Part shown: in pieces, positions 6,767-8,108 of the stretch | How positions within the stretch are numbered: position 1 is the stretch's first letter | Layout of the letters: each line of letters opens with the position of its first letter | Assembly: GCA_033722075.1 (NCBI GenBank) | Contig: JAWVZU010000183.1 | Location: forward strand, 1 to 8,108 | Origin: JAWVZU01 sp033722075 | GTDB taxonomy: Bacteria > Pseudomonadota > Gammaproteobacteria > Xanthomonadales > SZUA-38 | DNA: 8,108 nucleotides | Reading direction: 5' to 3' | Notes under the pieces: generated by a model | Databases searched by the model: none | Told to the model about the DNA's origin: nothing | What the model saw: the letters and a program-made list of their open reading frames with translations, nothing else | Position numbers and translations under genes: made by a program

Positions 6767-7128
6767 CCAGGATCAAAGCGGCGCCGATCCGAGGCACACA
6801 CCTTTCCCGCACCCTCAAGGGATGTCTTGTCATCAAGTGACTGGACGCCCGCCTCTTTTACTCCCTTGTGAACGTAAGTGACCGTCAGCGTCCCATGCGG
6901 ATTCACGATGAGCATATAAACGATCACTGGGATGCCGACCAATACAAAACACAAGAGGAACGCAAAGACGAAGTGGCCTGTACCCCACCTGCCTTCCTCC
7001 CAGTTCCATGATTCCGGAACATACCCCTCCTTGGCCTTCTTTTTGGCGTCCTCCTTGAAAAGGCCGAGCGCGTCTGATGCTCTCCTTGCCGTGTATTCCT
7101 CAACTATGTTCTTCTTCGATCCGAACAT
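6763..7128 (-). CDS. Small single-pass membrane protein of unknown function
   Basis: A 121-residue protein I cannot name. The N-terminal 45 residues are charged and probably helical and cytoplasmic, with the lysine-rich DAKKKAKEG, then a tryptophan-rich WNWEEGRWG. One strong transmembrane segment follows at about 52-76 (FVFAFLLCFVLVGIPVIVYMLIV). It leads to NPHGTLTVTYVHKG, a short beta-like segment, and a hydrophilic tail ending DRRRFDPG. GTLTVTY after a membrane segment recalls small uncharacterised proteins of other proteobacteria, from memory only. ATG 7128 is chosen because GAGGGG sits six bases upstream, a near-ideal ribosome site. The frame stays open to 7479, but that extension is low-complexity and ends inside the repeat cluster. 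It reads toward the phosphatase gene with a 49-bp gap, so read-through co-expression and a shared role are possible but unproven. Confidence 0.72.
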   Translation of the reverse strand: MFGSKKNIVEEYTARRASDALGLFKEDAKKKAKEGYVPESWNWEEGRWGTGHFVFAFLLCFVLVGIPVIVYMLIVNPHGTLTVTYVHKGVKEAGVQSLDDKTSLEGAGKVCASDRRRFDPG

Positions 7129-7405
7129 GATTCCCCTCGCAGAAGCTTCGCCGCCATCAAACTTCGCGGAGCCGATTCCGCCATTAGGCTTGGTAGCAAA
7201 GCCATCTGCTTCTCGCAGCAGCCTTGCCGGGATCTCGCGGCGCTCGGCCCATACGCTTCTCCGCCCGCTCTTTGTCAGTGGGTTTACGGAAATCAGCGGA
7301 GCATTTGCTTGAAACAGTGACCTCGAAAACGTCACTGGTCTAAGGGGTAAGTGTCCTGAAGCCGTAGAATCTCCCAACGGTGATCGCCTGACCTCGACGA
7401 ACCTG
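7129..7405. other. Gene-free stretch upstream of the small membrane protein
   Basis: No convincing gene is seen on either strand. It must hold the promoter of the membrane-protein gene, though no clear -35/-10 pair stands out. Two weak structures are visible: GCGGA/TCCGC arms around a six-base loop near 7171-7186, and the stronger inverted repeat at 7315-7337. Composition is less GC-rich than the left half of the window. Confidence 0.5.
7315..7337. repeat. Inverted repeat CAGTGAC ... GTCACTG
   Basis: Seven-base arms CAGTGAC (7315-7321) and GTCACTG (7331-7337) are perfectly complementary around a nine-base loop. There is no T-run on either side, so it is not a usual intrinsic terminator. It could be an operator for the membrane-protein gene or part of the repeat-rich transposase flank. 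Confidence 0.5.
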
Positions 7406-7480
7406 CACTCAAGCCCGGACAGGCAGATCATGAACACTGAAGCCCAGACAGGCCACTGAAGCCCAGACAGGCAGATCATG
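7406..7480 (+). repeat. Right repeat cluster: three units related to CACTGAAGCCCAGACAGGCAGATCATG
   Basis: Unit 1 starts at 7406 with CACTCAAGCCCGGACAGG and runs through CAGATCATG to 7432. Unit 2 (7435-7453, CACTGAAGCCCAGACAGGC) is shortened and lacks AGATCATG. Unit 3 (7454-7480) repeats unit 2 and adds AGATCATG. Spacing is 29 then 19 bases. The core is shared with 5345-5391. Each unit holds GCC/GGC arms around CAGACA or CGGACA, only a weak hairpin. The cluster ends 55 bp before the first possible start codon of the transposase-like gene. Confidence 0.85.
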
Positions 7481-7550
7481 GGAAAATTCCTACAGACGGC
7501 CGTCGCTTGAAACGCTAGGGTTGTGACGAATCACCATGACAGGCATCGCC
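7481..7550 (+). promoter_or_regulatory. Leader of the RAYT-like gene with palindrome GACGGCCGTC
   Basis: The 70 bases between the repeat cluster and the preferred start contain the perfect 10-base palindrome GACGGCCGTC at 7495-7504, preceded by TTCCTACA. The reverse complement of that flank carries GTAGGAA, reminiscent of the GTAG guide bases beside REP hairpins, though this could be chance. TTGAAA (7507-7512) may serve as a -35, but no good -10 follows. Confidence 0.35.
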
Positions 7551-8108
7551 ATGGCCATTGCAAGGAAGCAGATCGTCCATCCGGAACATTGTCGCTACTA
7601 TCACATCATCGGCCGGTGTGTGCGGCGCGCATTTCTCTGCGGGCTTGATCGCACCACGGGCCGAGATTACGAGCACCGCCGCACGTGGATCATCGAACGC
7701 CTGGAGACACTAAGCCGGGCTTTTTCGATCGACGTGGCGGGCTATTCGATCATGACCAACCACTACCACCTCGTTGTCCATCTTAATCCCGGCGCCAACG
7801 AGCTCTGGTCCGAGGATGAAGTGTTCGAACGCTGGTCAATGCTCTACTCCACACCCCAGTGGGTTCAGGACGTTCGGTCTGGGAACGCCAATGACGACCA
7901 GAAAGCGACCTACGCGGGTTGGATCAAGACTCGGCGAGACTATCTGGGTGACCTCTCCTGGTTCATGAAGTGTCTCAACGAGCCGATTGCCAAGCGCGCT
8001 AACCGTGAAGACCTTTGCACCGGGTCCTTCTGGGAAGGCCGCTTCAAGTCCCAGGCACTGATCAACGAGAAAGCTTTGCTGTCCTGTCTCGCCTACGTGG
8101 ATCTGAAC
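7551..8108 (+). CDS. RAYT-like Y1 HUH transposase (REP-associated type), C-terminus cut by window edge
   Basis: This is a Y1_Tnp-family protein of the single-copy REP-associated transposase class, whose studied members nick and rejoin single-stranded DNA at REP hairpins. The HUH metal motif is H71-Y72-H73 in IMTNHYHLVVHL. Other subfamily landmarks are YYHIIGRCVRRAFLCG (16-31), YEHRRTWIIERLETL, DLSWFMKCLNEPIAKRAN (134-151), GSFWEGRFKSQAL (158-170) and LLSCLAYVDLN at the edge. About 186 residues are visible, and relatives of this type are often near 300. ATG 7551 is preferred because MAIARKQI aligns with the remembered family start MATARKRQI. ATG 7536, in frame, would add MTGIA. Where other RAYTs carry the nucleophilic tyrosine (RRYVRYFN-like helix) this protein reads LNEPIAKRAN, with proline at 145. 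It may use another tyrosine or be inactive. The upstream repeat cluster suggests a repeat partner. Confidence 0.85.
   Translation, partial: MAIARKQIVHPEHCRYYHIIGRCVRRAFLCGLDRTTGRDYEHRRTWIIERLETLSRAFSIDVAGYSIMTNHYHLVVHLNPGANELWSEDEVFERWSMLYSTPQWVQDVRSGNANDDQKATYAGWIKTRRDYLGDLSWFMKCLNEPIAKRANREDLCTGSFWEGRFKSQALINEKALLSCLAYVDLN

Noticed and set aside
7129..7479. N-terminal extension of the small membrane protein to 7479
   Set aside because: It translates the repeat cluster into MICLSGL-type repeats, has no domain, and a strong ribosome site marks ATG 7128.
5345..7480. Repeats as integron attC sites or composite transposon ends
   Set aside because: There is no GTTRRRY core, no long inverted arms and no integrase. 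The copies are short direct repeats without terminal inverted structure.

Overview
The window looks like chromosomal DNA of a GC-rich gammaproteobacterium. The t6A gene tsaB, an L2HGDH-like FAD oxidoreductase, an M23 peptidase of the GPHLDW type and a YwrD-like gamma-glutamyltransferase would fit a Chromatiales/Xanthomonadales-like lineage such as Wenzhouxiangella. That placement is an inference from protein style, not from a search. The left 5.2 kb is dense and GC-rich with overlapping genes. The right 2.9 kb is looser, has AT-richer gaps and carries short repeats and a transposase-type gene.

Left part (1-3336). tsaB and an FAD-dependent oxidoreductase, which runs off the left edge, overlap and read leftward. 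A PAPS-type sulfotransferase and a secreted M23 peptidase, joined by an ATGA overlap, read rightward. The two divergent start codons are only 24 bp apart, so each transcript's promoter must lie inside or very near the opposing gene. The M23 gene is followed head-on by a tRNA-Pro(GGG) gene with encoded CCA and its own promoter.

Middle (3494-5158). A secreted gamma-glutamyltransferase family enzyme reads leftward toward the tRNA. A GC-rich palindrome sits between them. It could be the end of the gamma-glutamyltransferase transcript, and it overlaps the tRNA promoter's -35 region.

Right part (5159-8108). A GAF-PPM (RsbU/SpoIIE-type) serine phosphatase reads leftward from a good sigma70 promoter, whose -35 box overlaps the stop codon of a small single-pass membrane protein gene. 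Direct copies of a short repeat (core GACAGGCAGATC) lie on both sides of this two-gene block, at 5345-5391 and 7406-7480. A related 15-base match lies in the signal-peptide codons of the gamma-glutamyltransferase. Just beyond the right cluster starts a REP-associated-type HUH transposase (RAYT-like), cut by the right edge. Its canonical catalytic tyrosine position appears to be proline. The repeats and the transposase-like gene are the most interesting part of the window. A link between them is a testable inference, not shown here. I saw no defence system, CRISPR array or phage genes.
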